The notes under the pieces: model-generated
Databases searched by the model: none
Told to the model about the DNA's origin: nothing
What the model saw: only the letters and a program-made list of their open reading frames with translations
Position numbers and translations under genes: made by a program
Shown: positions 1 through 8,541 of the stretch, piece by piece
How the letters are laid out: each line of letters starts with the position of its first letter
Numbering within the stretch: position 1 is the stretch's first letter
NCBI GenBank assembly: GCA_024233305.1
Contig: JACKPV010000034.1
Span: 1-64,000 of the forward strand
DNA length: 64,000 nt
Source: Verrucomicrobiales bacterium
GTDB lineage: Bacteria > Verrucomicrobiota > Verrucomicrobiia > Limisphaerales > J093
Direction: 5' to 3'

Positions 1-285
1 TCCCTCCGTTCCTGGCGGGACCGGCCCACGCCGCCGAGCAGATCCGCGAGGGAGCTTCAGGGGCGCCGTGGTGTGGGGGAAGCACCGTCGGGCGCGGTTG
101 CCGTGCAACTTGGGATCGACGAGCCGGCGTCGGTTCCTAAGCACGCGTCGCGGATCTCGCGGGCTTGGGGGTCATCCTTGGAGGAGCGCACCAGGCGAGC
201 CTTTGGATCTGATTCAGGGCGTGATTGGTGTGCCGTAATCGTTTCATTCCCGGGATGGGCGGTGGCTGGACCGCACCATTGCCGG
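1..285. other. window edge, no supported gene
   Basis: No gene is supported here. The plus-strand frame that stays open is continuous with the antisense shadow of the glycyl radical enzyme. A different plus frame is open from the window edge to a stop near base 138 and could be the tail of a gene lying mostly outside the window, but it is too short to identify. Confidence 0.4.
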
Positions 286-2727
286 TCAGAATCCGGCGTG
301 CTCGGTGCGGTCGATGATTTCGTTCTGCAGCTCGACGGAGAGGTCGCAGAAGTAGTCGCTGTAACCGGCCACGCGCACGATCAGGTCCCGATGGGAGTCC
401 GGATCGGCCTGGGCGCGGCGCAGGGTCTCCGCCTGCACCACGTTGAATTGGAGGTGGTGGCCGTCGAGTTTGAAGTAGCTCCGCACCAGGTGGGCCCAGT
501 TGTCGAGGCCGGCTTCGGTGTCGATCAGGGAAGGCGTGAACTTCATGTTCAACAGCGTTCCGCCGGCCTTGAGGTGATCCATCTTCGCGGCGCTCTTGAT
601 CACGGCCGTCGGGCCCTGGCGGTCGGCGCCCTGCACCGGGGAAATGCCTTCGCTGAGGGGTTGGCCCGCGCGACGCCCGTCGGGGGTGGCGCCGAGCACG
701 CTGCCGAAGTAGACGTGGCAGGTGGTCGGCAGCATCTCGATGCGATAACGTCCGCCCTTGGTGTCCGGACGTCCGTCGAGTTCGGCCACGCAGGTGTCGA
801 AAACGCGCACCATCAGCGAGTCGGCGAAGTGGTCGTCGTTGCCGTAGCGGTGCGTGCGATGCAGGGCGCGTTGCCGCAGCAGCTCGTTGTCGGCGAAGTC
901 GCGGTCCAGGGCGGTGATGAAGTCGGCGACCGGCAGATGTCCGTTCCGCGGCGCTGCGTTGCCGGAAGTCCCGGTCTCCGTTTCCGCGGCACGCCCATTG
1001 TCCGAGCCCGCCCCGCCCGGGGCGGCGGGGTAGCAGAATTGCTTCAGCGCACTCAGGCTGTCGGTCAGGGTGCCGAGTCCCACGAACTGGACGTAAGTGT
1101 TATTGTAGCGGGCGCCGCCGGCGTTGTAGTCGCGGCCTTTGGGGATGCAATCGTCGGTGAGCACGCTGAGGAACGGGGCGGGCATGAGCGTGGCATACAT
1201 CCGTTCGATCAACTGGTTGCCGCGGAGCTTGAGTTCGAGGAAATGGTGGAATTGCGCGCGGTAGGCGGCGAACAAGTCCTCGAAGTCCGCGAAGGAGGTC
1301 GGGTCGCCGGTCTGCGGCCCGAGTTGATGTCCCGTGCGCGGGTCGCGTCCATTGTGCAGCGCGAGTTCGAGACACTTCGGGAGGTTGAAGTAGCCGGTGA
1401 GGATGTAGGCCTCCTTGCCGAAGGCCCCGACCTCGACGCAGCCGCTGCAGCCGCCGGCGCGGGCGTCCTCGAGGGTCTTGCCCTGCCGGATTTGCTCCTG
1501 CACGACGGCGTCGGCGTTGAAGATGCTGGGGAACCCGTAGCCCTGGCGAAGGACGCGGAGCGCGTGTTTCAGGAACGCATCGGGACTGCGGCGGGAGAGC
1601 TGGATGTTGGTGCTTGGCTGGAGGAGATGCATCTCGTCGACGATGTCGAGGAGGAGATGCGAGATTTCGTTCGAGCCGTCCGAGCCGTCGCGGAGGAGAC
1701 CGCCGATGTTGATGTTGGCGAAGTCGGTGTAGGTGCCGCTTTCGGCGGCGGTGACGCCGACCTTGGGTGGCGCCGGGTGGTTGTTGAACTTGATGAAGAA
1801 GCACTCGAGCAACTCGCGGGCCTGCTCCCGGGTCACCGTGCCTTCGGCCAGGCCGCGCTCGTAGAACGGCAGCAGATGCTGATCGAGGTGGCCGGGGTTG
1901 AAGGCGTCCCAGCCGTTGAGCTCGGTAATGACCGCCAGATGGCAGAACCAGTAGTATTGCAGCGCCTCGTGAAAATCCCGGGGCGCGTCTTCGGGCACAT
2001 GGCGGCAGACGTCGGCGATGCGCCGCCACTCGGCGCGGCGCTCGGGTGAGGGGGCGGCTTCCGCAAGTTCATGGGCCCGGTCGGCGTGCCGGCGGGCGAA
2101 GAGCAGCACGGCGTCGCACGCGATGGCGAAGGACTTCAGCGTTTCGCGTTTGTCCCAGGCCTGCGGGTCGCCCAGGAAATCGAGGGCGGCGATGGCGGCG
2201 GCGATGTCGGCTTTGAATTCGCGCAGCCCCTTTTTGTAGATCTTGTCATCGAGGACGGTGTGGCCGGGGGCGCGCTGTTCCATGAACTCGGTGAAGACCC
2301 CGGCCTCATAGGCTGCGTGCCATTCCGGCGGGAGTTCGGCGAAGAGTTTGTCCCGCATCGAGCGGCCCTGCCAATAGGGGATCACCGTTCGCTCGTAGGC
2401 TTCGAGGACGTCCGGGGCCACGGCGTAGTGGGTTTTCGGTCGGGCGTTCAGGATGCGCAGGTCCTCGAGGCTGTGGCAGGTCAATTCGGGAAACGTCGGC
2501 ACCACCTTCGGGGCCGGGCCGCGTTCGCCGACGATCAGTTCGTCATCGCCCAGATGGATGGTCTTGTGGGCGCACAGGTGATGGAAGGCACGGGCGCGCA
2601 TCACGGGAACCGACCAGCGGCCTTCGTTGGCCTGGTAGAATTCGGTGAGGAGCACGGCGCGTTCGGCCGAGATGGCGGGCCGGGCGGCGAGACTGGCCTG
2701 GCGGAGTCGGGCGGTGCGGTTCGTCAT
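286..2727 (-). CDS. hypD: glycyl radical enzyme, trans-4-hydroxy-L-proline dehydratase (HypD) type
   Basis: This is an 813-residue glycyl radical enzyme. Visible are the C-terminal radical loop RVAGYSDYF with glycine at residue 788 and the thiyl-radical motif GCSGCVEVG with Cys430 and Glu432. The residues I recall for Clostridioides difficile HypD (His160, Asp278, Ser334, Phe340, Cys434, Glu436, Tyr450) fall here on His156, Asp274, Ser330, Phe336, Cys430, Glu432 and Tyr446, a constant offset of minus four. This supports dehydration of trans-4-hydroxyproline to pyrroline-5-carboxylate rather than pyruvate formate-lyase activity. Residues about 567-595 (rich in Gly, Ala, Thr, Asn) look like an insertion of about 27 residues and account for the later glycine position. 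The activase gene lies upstream on the same strand. The reaction is oxygen-sensitive, which implies at least transient anaerobic metabolism. No pyrroline-5-carboxylate reductase gene is next to it. Confidence 0.85.
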   Translation of the reverse strand: MTNRTARLRQASLAARPAISAERAVLLTEFYQANEGRWSVPVMRARAFHHLCAHKTIHLGDDELIVGERGPAPKVVPTFPELTCHSLEDLRILNARPKTHYAVAPDVLEAYERTVIPYWQGRSMRDKLFAELPPEWHAAYEAGVFTEFMEQRAPGHTVLDDKIYKKGLREFKADIAAAIAALDFLGDPQAWDKRETLKSFAIACDAVLLFARRHADRAHELAEAAPSPERRAEWRRIADVCRHVPEDAPRDFHEALQYYWFCHLAVITELNGWDAFNPGHLDQHLLPFYERGLAEGTVTREQARELLECFFIKFNNHPAPPKVGVTAAESGTYTDFANINIGGLLRDGSDGSNEISHLLLDIVDEMHLLQPSTNIQLSRRSPDAFLKHALRVLRQGYGFPSIFNADAVVQEQIRQGKTLEDARAGGCSGCVEVGAFGKEAYILTGYFNLPKCLELALHNGRDPRTGHQLGPQTGDPTSFADFEDLFAAYRAQFHHFLELKLRGNQLIERMYATLMPAPFLSVLTDDCIPKGRDYNAGGARYNNTYVQFVGLGTLTDSLSALKQFCYPAAPGGAGSDNGRAAETETGTSGNAAPRNGHLPVADFITALDRDFADNELLRQRALHRTHRYGNDDHFADSLMVRVFDTCVAELDGRPDTKGGRYRIEMLPTTCHVYFGSVLGATPDGRRAGQPLSEGISPVQGADRQGPTAVIKSAAKMDHLKAGGTLLNMKFTPSLIDTEAGLDNWAHLVRSYFKLDGHHLQFNVVQAETLRRAQADPDSHRDLIVRVAGYSDYFCDLSVELQNEIIDRTEHAGF

Positions 2728-2815
2728 GGCATTCCTGATGAGCCGGGAGTCAACCGCAGTCGCGGAGAAAAAGCCATGCTGATTTCAGTTGCGCGCCTCC
2801 CAAACGGCGTGACCT

Positions 2816-3014
2816 CTGCCGTAACCATGCGGTTGCGCGTCGCCACCGACGTGCAGTCGGCGCATGATTCAGCGGGAATACGGCCGCCTGCCGCCGGGTG
2901 CGACGATCCACCGAGGCGGGACCGCCAGTCGGAACCGGGGAGACCGCGGAGCCCATGGATTTCAGCGCCGACTACACGTCGGCGGCTACAGCGTGTTGAA
3001 TCGATACGGCTCGG
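2816..3014 (+). repeat. R1 repeat copy 1 (degenerate left end)
   Basis: This is a dispersed non-coding element in the gap between the activase and the glycyl radical enzyme. The core GCATGATTCAGC, the internal CCGCCTGCCGCCG and the right end GATTTCAGCGCCGACTACAC through TTGAATCGATACGGCTC match the copies near 29.9, 39.3 and 53.0 kb. The left end is diverged before CCGACGTGCAGTCGG. Confidence 0.8.
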
Positions 3015-3085
3015 CAGCAACCATGCAGCTGGATTCACCACGGATGGGTCGATATGGAGAGGTGATGTTGGCGGGGGACGACGAG

Positions 3086-4018
3086 TCAACCGCCGATGCA
3101 GACCCGCAGTCCGGCTTGCTCGAAGATCCGCCGGGCCGCTTCGATCTGCGGCGTCGAGGGCGGCTTGAAGGCGGGAGGGGGATGCGTGGCCAGGCCGTCG
3201 CGCTTGTGCGTGCCGATCGCGTGATAGGGGAGCAGGTTGACCTGTTCGACCGCCGGGAGCGAGGCGGCGAGGCGGGCCATGGCAGCCAACTCGCCGGGGT
3301 CGCCATTTACTTCCGGGATCAGGGGGATCCGCAACCAGACGCGGGGATGATGGCGGGCCAGCCAGTGGAGGTTCTCCAGGATCAAGCGGTTCGATGCGCC
3401 ACAGAACCGGGCGTGCCGGTCGGCATCAAGCAGCTTGAGATCGTAGAGCACGAGATCGCAGGCGGCGGCGACGCGTTGAACGAGTTCGCGCGGCGCGTGC
3501 CCGCAGGTATCCACCGCGGTGTGGATGCCTTCCTCGCAGCACAGCGCCAGGGCGGCGAGCAGGAATTCCCCCTGACGGAGCGGTTCGCCGCCGGAGAAGG
3601 TCACACCCCCGCGGGATTCGTCGAAGAACAGGCGGTCGTGCAGCAGTTCGGCGCGCAGAGCAGCGGGGGTCAGTTCGCGTCCGACGAGGGTGCGGCCATT
3701 CACCGGACAGGCCTCGATGCAGGCGGCGCAAACCGAGCATTCCGCCGGGGCACCCGGTTGGGGCGTGACGGAAGGGAAACCGGCTTTCACGGCGGAGGGA
3801 AGTCCGACGGGATCGCCCCGGGGGCAGGCGGCGAGGCAGCTGCCGCAACGGATGCACCGGGCCTCGACGCGCATCACGTGCGGGCGGGGGTTGATGGTCT
3901 CCGGGTTGTGGCACCAAGCGCAGGCGAGCGGGCAGCCTTTCAGGAACACGGTCGTGCGGATTCCGGGTCCGTCGTGGACGGAGTAGCGTTGGATGTTGGT
4001 GATCAGCCCGGCGATCAT
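3086..4018 (-). CDS. glycyl radical enzyme activase (radical SAM)
   Basis: This is the activating enzyme that installs the glycyl radical on the downstream dehydratase using S-adenosylmethionine and a [4Fe-4S] cluster. The radical SAM cysteines sit at residues 29, 33 and 36 in GCPLACAWCHNPE, preceded by the family-typical HDGPGIRTTVFLKG. Two ferredoxin-like clusters follow, CIRCGSCLAACP and CSVCAACIEACP, as in other activases with auxiliary clusters. The GGEPL motif is near residue 145. At 310 residues it has the usual length. It is separated from its partner by 358 bp that hold an R1 repeat, so the two may or may not share one transcript. Confidence 0.9.
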   Translation of the reverse strand: MIAGLITNIQRYSVHDGPGIRTTVFLKGCPLACAWCHNPETINPRPHVMRVEARCIRCGSCLAACPRGDPVGLPSAVKAGFPSVTPQPGAPAECSVCAACIEACPVNGRTLVGRELTPAALRAELLHDRLFFDESRGGVTFSGGEPLRQGEFLLAALALCCEEGIHTAVDTCGHAPRELVQRVAAACDLVLYDLKLLDADRHARFCGASNRLILENLHWLARHHPRVWLRIPLIPEVNGDPGELAAMARLAASLPAVEQVNLLPYHAIGTHKRDGLATHPPPAFKPPSTPQIEAARRIFEQAGLRVCIGG

Positions 4019-4087
4019 GAGCGCGGCGCGCCGTGAAGTCTGGGCCAGCGCAGGGGGCTCTGCAAGCCGGGGCGGTGGTCGCTTGCG

Positions 4088-4196
4088 CGATGACTATCGG
4101 GAGCGCGTTTCGGGCGGCGAGGCGAATGGGAGTTCCGGATGCCCGTCCGGCCTCGAAAGCGCCATCGCCGCTTCGCTTTGCCGGCGCACTCCACCA
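4088..4196 (-). repeat. R3 MITE-like repeat, partial copy
   Basis: On the minus strand it begins TGGAGTGCGCCGGCA (complement at 4179-4193) and continues with an AAGCGGCGATGGCGCTTTCG-like core, matching the copy at 61941-62057. The opposite terminal inverted repeat is not recognisable, so the copy is truncated or diverged. It lies between the activase start and the helicase stop codon. Confidence 0.65.
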
Positions 4197-4202
4197 TGGG
4201 AG

Positions 4203-7200
4203 TCAAGTCGCGGCAGGTTGCGAGGCGTCCTCGGCGAAGAGGTAGCGGAGGTCGTCGAGGGTCAGGCTCTGGGCGAAGCGTTCCTCGCCAAGCACGTCCT
4301 CGGCCAGGGCTTTCTTCTGCTTTTGCAGCACCCGGATTTTTTCCTCGATGCTGTTCTTGATGAGCAGGCGATAGGCGACCACGGTGCTGGTCTGGCCGAT
4401 GCGATGGGTGCGGTCGATGGCCTGGTTCTCGACGGCGGGATTCCACCACGGATCGAACAGGACGACGTAACTGGCCGCGGTGAGGTTGAGGCCGAAGCCA
4501 CCGGCCTTGAGCGAGATGAGGAAGCCGGCGGGGCCTTCGGTTTCCTGGAATTCCCGCACGAGTTCACCGCGGTTCTCGGTTTCGCCGGCGAGGTAGAACA
4601 GGGGCCATTTGCGTTTCTTGAACTCGGGTTTCAACAACGCGAGCAAGCCGGTGAACTGCGAAAAGACCAGCACCTTCTGGCCTTCCTCCATGAGGGGTTC
4701 GAGCAATTCGAGCAAGGCGGCGACCTTGGCGCTTTCGGCTTTCGAGTTCGCGTCGACCAGCTTCGGATGGCAGCAAATCTGGCGCAACCGGAGCAGCGAG
4801 GTGAGGAAATGGAACTGCTGTTTGGCGAGCTGTTTCTGGGTCTTCACCTTGAGCAGCATCTGGCGGGCGCGTTTGAGTTCGGCCTGATAGAGCGTTTCCT
4901 GGTCGCCTTCGATCTCGCACAGCAGGTCCTCCTCGATGCGGTCGGGGAGGTCGGCGGCCACCTGGGCCTTGGTGCGACGGAGCAGGAACGGGCGCACGCG
5001 GGCGGCGAGGCGCTGGCGGGCGAAGGGGTCGTCCTTGGCGTCGTAGAGCTTCGCGAACTGGGCGCGGCTGGAAAGCATGCCCGGCATGGCGAAGGCCATG
5101 AGGCTCCAGAGATCCAGTAACCGGTTTTCGATGGGGGTGCCGGTGAGCACCAACCGGTGCGTGGCGCGCAGGGAACGGGCCACCTGGGCGGTCTGCGAGG
5201 AGGGGTTCTTGATGTACTGGCCTTCATCGAGCACGACGGCCAGCCAGGGCTGCGTCACCAGGTTCTCGCCGAGCAACCGAAGCTGGTTGTAGTTCAGCAC
5301 GTGAACATCCGCCTCGCTCAGGCGTTCCTGGAACTGCTCGAGTTCGGCGGCCGGCCACGATTTCACGCGCAGCCCGGGCGCAAACCGCTCCGCCTCGCTC
5401 CGCCAGTTGTCCATCACCGATTTGGGACAGACCACCAGCGTCGGTGGCGGGGCTTCTCCGGCGGTCGGGTGGTTCTGGCGCAGCCACACCAACCAGGTGA
5501 TCGCTTGCAGCGTTTTACCCAAACCCATGTCGTCCGCAAGAATCCCGCCGAAGCGGTTCGCCGTGAGGTAGGCGAGGAAATGGAAGCCGTCCCGTTGGTA
5601 GGGGCGCAGTTCGGCCTGGATCACCGACGGCACTTCGGGCGTGACGCGGGCCTTCAAATCCTCGACCCGGCGGTGAATCTGCTCGAACTGGGGTTCCGGC
5701 AGGAAGCTGCGAGCCGCCTCGTCGGCGAGTTGGAGGGCGTGGAGTCGCTGGGGTTCGGCGCTGAGTTCGCGGGGGCTGAGTCCGAGCCGGGCCAGGCGGG
5801 CGTCATCCTCCTCGCCCAGATCGAACTGGAGCCGGCGCCAGCCCTTGTCCTCGAGGCGCACAAAGCCGCCCTTGGCCGCCAGCAGCAGCTTGAGTTCCTC
5901 TTCGCTCAGGGTGGTGTCCGATACCTCGAGCGCAACCTTCAAGTCGAACCAATCGATGTCCGTCTCGGTGACTTCGAGCTTCACCTTGCCGGAGACGGCG
6001 CCGTCGCGCAGGGTGGCTAGTTCGCCCTTCAACTCGACCTTCACCTCGGGGGGGAGCGAACGCAGCCAAGTGTCGAACAGTTCGGGGAACTTGCGGGTGA
6101 TGCGCGTGGATTGCCGGCCGTTGAAGCTGTCGATCCGGAGATCGAGTGGTTGCAGCCACTGCGACACGCCGGCGAGGGCCGAGCGATCGTAGACCCGGAT
6201 CCCATCGCCTTTCCGCTCGCGGGCCGGTCGCCCGCGAAGTTGCCAGCCCTCTCCGGTCCAGGTTTCCTGCCGCGAACCGTCCTTGGCCCGGGCCTCCGTG
6301 CGCACGTAGCAGTAATCGCTGCGGCTCGAGGCATAGGGGCGCCCGATTTCGCATTGAATCTCCACCTCCATCGGGACGGTCTGCAGGCGATCCCGCACTC
6401 GCGACGGCAATTCGACCCCGTGGTCCTGCAGAAATCCGACGCCGGCGGAGGTCTCGAGGGCTGGCGCCGGGATGACGTTTTCGCCGGCCGGATTCAGAAC
6501 GTCCTTGCCTGGCAGCGGTCCCTGATGGATCGCGTTCGGAGTCAGGTAGAGCGTGGGCCGGCCGGGAAAGGTGCAGAGCAGCGCCTGGAGCGGGGCGCCG
6601 TCGGGAAGGACCAGCTGAAGCCGGTAGTCGCCGGTCCCGTCGGCGGGCGCGCTCAAGTTCCAGCGCAACGGTTCCGTCGGTCGCCGGAGCGGTTGGCGAT
6701 CCGCGCTGACGATCAAGGCTTCGAGGTCGGGCGCGCGGAGCAGGCGGCTCAGGAGATCGCGCGTGCCCGGCTCCTCGTAGGGGATCTTCGGATTGCGCCC
6801 GTGGGCGACGCGTATCTCGAAGGCGCTGCAAAGGTGTTCGGAGGCCGGGGAGAGTTCGACCTGCCCGTGGGCGCGGTCCAACAGGAGCTGCTGAAAGTTG
6901 TTGAGCCGCAGTTGGCGATAACTCGCGTCGCTGTCCTGTTTCCACTCGAGTTCCGCGCCGTCCCAGCCGAGGACGAGGCGAAGGTCGACGCGGCGCGGGG
7001 CCGCCGCCAGGCCGTCGGCGGGCGGGGCGGCGGCCAGCAGGTTGCGCCACTGATCGATCTGGCGCTGCCGGCGCCACGCGGCCAGCTCCTCCCGCACGGA
7101 TGCGAAGTCGGTTACCGGCTCCATGAATCCCGGGATCGAATGGCCGCTCTCGAGTACGGCGTTGGCGAGGTAGTTCCAGAACTGCCGCTCGTCCTTCGGC

Positions 7201-7772
7201 AGGCGGGGCCAGATGTCGAGGCGATCCCAGCTGTGTCCCCCGGTCTGCAGTCCCAGGTTGTCCAGGTCCCAGTAGGACAGGTGGTGGGTGGCCTGGACGC
7301 GGGCGAAAGTCTGGCTCAGCCCTTTGAGAAAGCGCTGCTCCGCCGCGTTCAGGGGGCGACCGAGCGCGGCGGTGAGTTCCCCGGCCATGCTCCCGGCCGG
7401 CTTCTGCGCGGCGGGCTTTGACGCCGGAGAGGGAGGGGCGGGTTGCCGGGGTTTCGCGCGTGATTGCCGGGGGCTGATTCCAAGCTTCCTCAGCATGGCC
7501 AGCATCACGGCGCAGGCGTGTTCGCAATCGAATTCATCCTCGCAATCGCAGGTACCGCTCCAGCCGAATTCGAAGTCGTGTTCCAGAATCGCCACGTGCT
7601 CACCGCCGTCCACTACCACGGCGGCAAAATCCGAAGTGTCCTCCACCGGACCCAGATCCCTCACCCGCCGGGCGGCGAACAACGCCTCGCCTTTCTGGCG
7701 CACGCGCGGGTCCAGCCCATCGAGGTAGTCGAGCATCGCCTCCGCGTTGTATTCCTGGTTGTTGCCGTTCAT
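4203..7772 (-). CDS. SNF2-family helicase with SWIM zinc finger
   Basis: This is a 1189-residue superfamily 2 ATPase of the bacterial SNF2/RapA-like type. A SWIM zinc finger, CDCEDEFDCEHAC, sits near residues 74-86. Walker A is LADDMGLGKT near residue 750, motif II is DEGQ near 846 rather than the more common DEAH, motif III follows as LTGTPIENR, and motif VI is DRTHRIGQ near 1127. The residues between the SWIM finger and the ATPase probably form the SWIM-associated middle domain. The frame stays open upstream to 8282, but that part overlaps the well-supported ACT gene on the other strand, so I start at MNGNNQEYN. It probably remodels protein-DNA or RNA polymerase complexes. No restriction or defence gene is adjacent. 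Confidence 0.85.
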   Translation of the reverse strand: MNGNNQEYNAEAMLDYLDGLDPRVRQKGEALFAARRVRDLGPVEDTSDFAAVVVDGGEHVAILEHDFEFGWSGTCDCEDEFDCEHACAVMLAMLRKLGISPRQSRAKPRQPAPPSPASKPAAQKPAGSMAGELTAALGRPLNAAEQRFLKGLSQTFARVQATHHLSYWDLDNLGLQTGGHSWDRLDIWPRLPKDERQFWNYLANAVLESGHSIPGFMEPVTDFASVREELAAWRRQRQIDQWRNLLAAAPPADGLAAAPRRVDLRLVLGWDGAELEWKQDSDASYRQLRLNNFQQLLLDRAHGQVELSPASEHLCSAFEIRVAHGRNPKIPYEEPGTRDLLSRLLRAPDLEALIVSADRQPLRRPTEPLRWNLSAPADGTGDYRLQLVLPDGAPLQALLCTFPGRPTLYLTPNAIHQGPLPGKDVLNPAGENVIPAPALETSAGVGFLQDHGVELPSRVRDRLQTVPMEVEIQCEIGRPYASSRSDYCYVRTEARAKDGSRQETWTGEGWQLRGRPARERKGDGIRVYDRSALAGVSQWLQPLDLRIDSFNGRQSTRITRKFPELFDTWLRSLPPEVKVELKGELATLRDGAVSGKVKLEVTETDIDWFDLKVALEVSDTTLSEEELKLLLAAKGGFVRLEDKGWRRLQFDLGEEDDARLARLGLSPRELSAEPQRLHALQLADEAARSFLPEPQFEQIHRRVEDLKARVTPEVPSVIQAELRPYQRDGFHFLAYLTANRFGGILADDMGLGKTLQAITWLVWLRQNHPTAGEAPPPTLVVCPKSVMDNWRSEAERFAPGLRVKSWPAAELEQFQERLSEADVHVLNYNQLRLLGENLVTQPWLAVVLDEGQYIKNPSSQTAQVARSLRATHRLVLTGTPIENRLLDLWSLMAFAMPGMLSSRAQFAKLYDAKDDPFARQRLAARVRPFLLRRTKAQVAADLPDRIEEDLLCEIEGDQETLYQAELKRARQMLLKVKTQKQLAKQQFHFLTSLLRLRQICCHPKLVDANSKAESAKVAALLELLEPLMEEGQKVLVFSQFTGLLALLKPEFKKRKWPLFYLAGETENRGELVREFQETEGPAGFLISLKAGGFGLNLTAASYVVLFDPWWNPAVENQAIDRTHRIGQTSTVVAYRLLIKNSIEEKIRVLQKQKKALAEDVLGEERFAQSLTLDDLRYLFAEDASQPAAT

Positions 7773-7896
7773 CTCGTGACGCCAACCTCGCCACGAGCGG
7801 TTCGGGGCGTCAATCGTTTTGCGGCCGGGGCGCTGTCGCGGGCCGGCGTTGGTTCTCCCGGCTTGCACGCGAGGGGAGCGATGCCTAGAGAAGGGG

Positions 7897-8427
7897 ATGG
7901 AAGTGTGCCTTGTCCTGACGTTACTGGGACCGGATCGGCCCGGCGTGGTGAAGCAACTGGCGGCGCTCGTGGGCGCCCATGGGGGCAACTGGCTCGAAAG
8001 CCGGATGGGCCGGCTGGGCGGGGAGTTCGCCGGGATCCTCCGCTGCCAGGTGCCCGCCGACCGGCGAGGGGATTTCGAAACGGCGTTGGGCGCCTGGGCG
8101 AAGGTTGGTTTTGCGGTGGTGGTTAAGGCGGATCCGGGACACCGGAGCGAAGGCGGCGGGGAGGCCACGATCGAACTGGTGGGACAGGACCGGACGGGCA
8201 TTGTGCAACAGGTTTCCGCGGCGCTGGCCCGGCACGAGGTCAATCTCGAGGAACTCGAAACCGAGTGTCGTAGCGCGCCCATGTCCGGTGAAATGCTCTT
8301 TCACGCGCAGGCCCGCGTGTGGATCCCCGCGACCTGTGACCTCGCGGCGCTGCAAGTGGAACTTGAACGGATCGCGGCGGACCTCCAGGTCGATCTCGCG
8401 CTTCACCCGGCGGGCGGAGCCGGTTAG
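7897..8427 (+). CDS. tandem ACT domain protein, GcvR-like
   Basis: This is a 176-residue protein made of two ACT domains. The first begins LTLLGPDRPGVVKQLA (residues 5-20) and the second IELVGQDRTGIVQQVSAAL (near 90). The GPDRPG and GQDRTG turns are typical of the GcvR group, which represses the glycine cleavage regulator in Proteobacteria and binds small ligands such as glycine. The ATG at 7897 directly follows an AGAAGGGG purine run. A GTG two codons later is an alternative. The protein has no DNA-binding domain, so any regulatory role would need a partner not seen here. Confidence 0.8.
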   Translation: MEVCLVLTLLGPDRPGVVKQLAALVGAHGGNWLESRMGRLGGEFAGILRCQVPADRRGDFETALGAWAKVGFAVVVKADPGHRSEGGGEATIELVGQDRTGIVQQVSAALARHEVNLEELETECRSAPMSGEMLFHAQARVWIPATCDLAALQVELERIAADLQVDLALHPAGGAG

Positions 8428-8541
8428 CCGTTGAGTCGCGGGCCGCGGGTCGCCGATTCGATCGCGCGCTCAGGTCGGTTCTCCTCGACTCCCCGCAGCG
8501 ACACATCTGAAACGCGCGCCGCGATGGCCGCGGGGTTGGGA

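Noticed and set aside
1..138. Possible C-terminal end of a plus-strand gene
   Set aside because: It is only about 45 codons with no recognisable motif.
73..2049. A plus-strand open frame of 658 codons
   Set aside because: It is antisense to the glycyl radical enzyme, which has full family motifs.
7773..8282. N-terminal extension of the SNF2 helicase frame
   Set aside because: It is antisense to the ACT gene, low in conserved content, and precedes the first plausible ATG at 7772.
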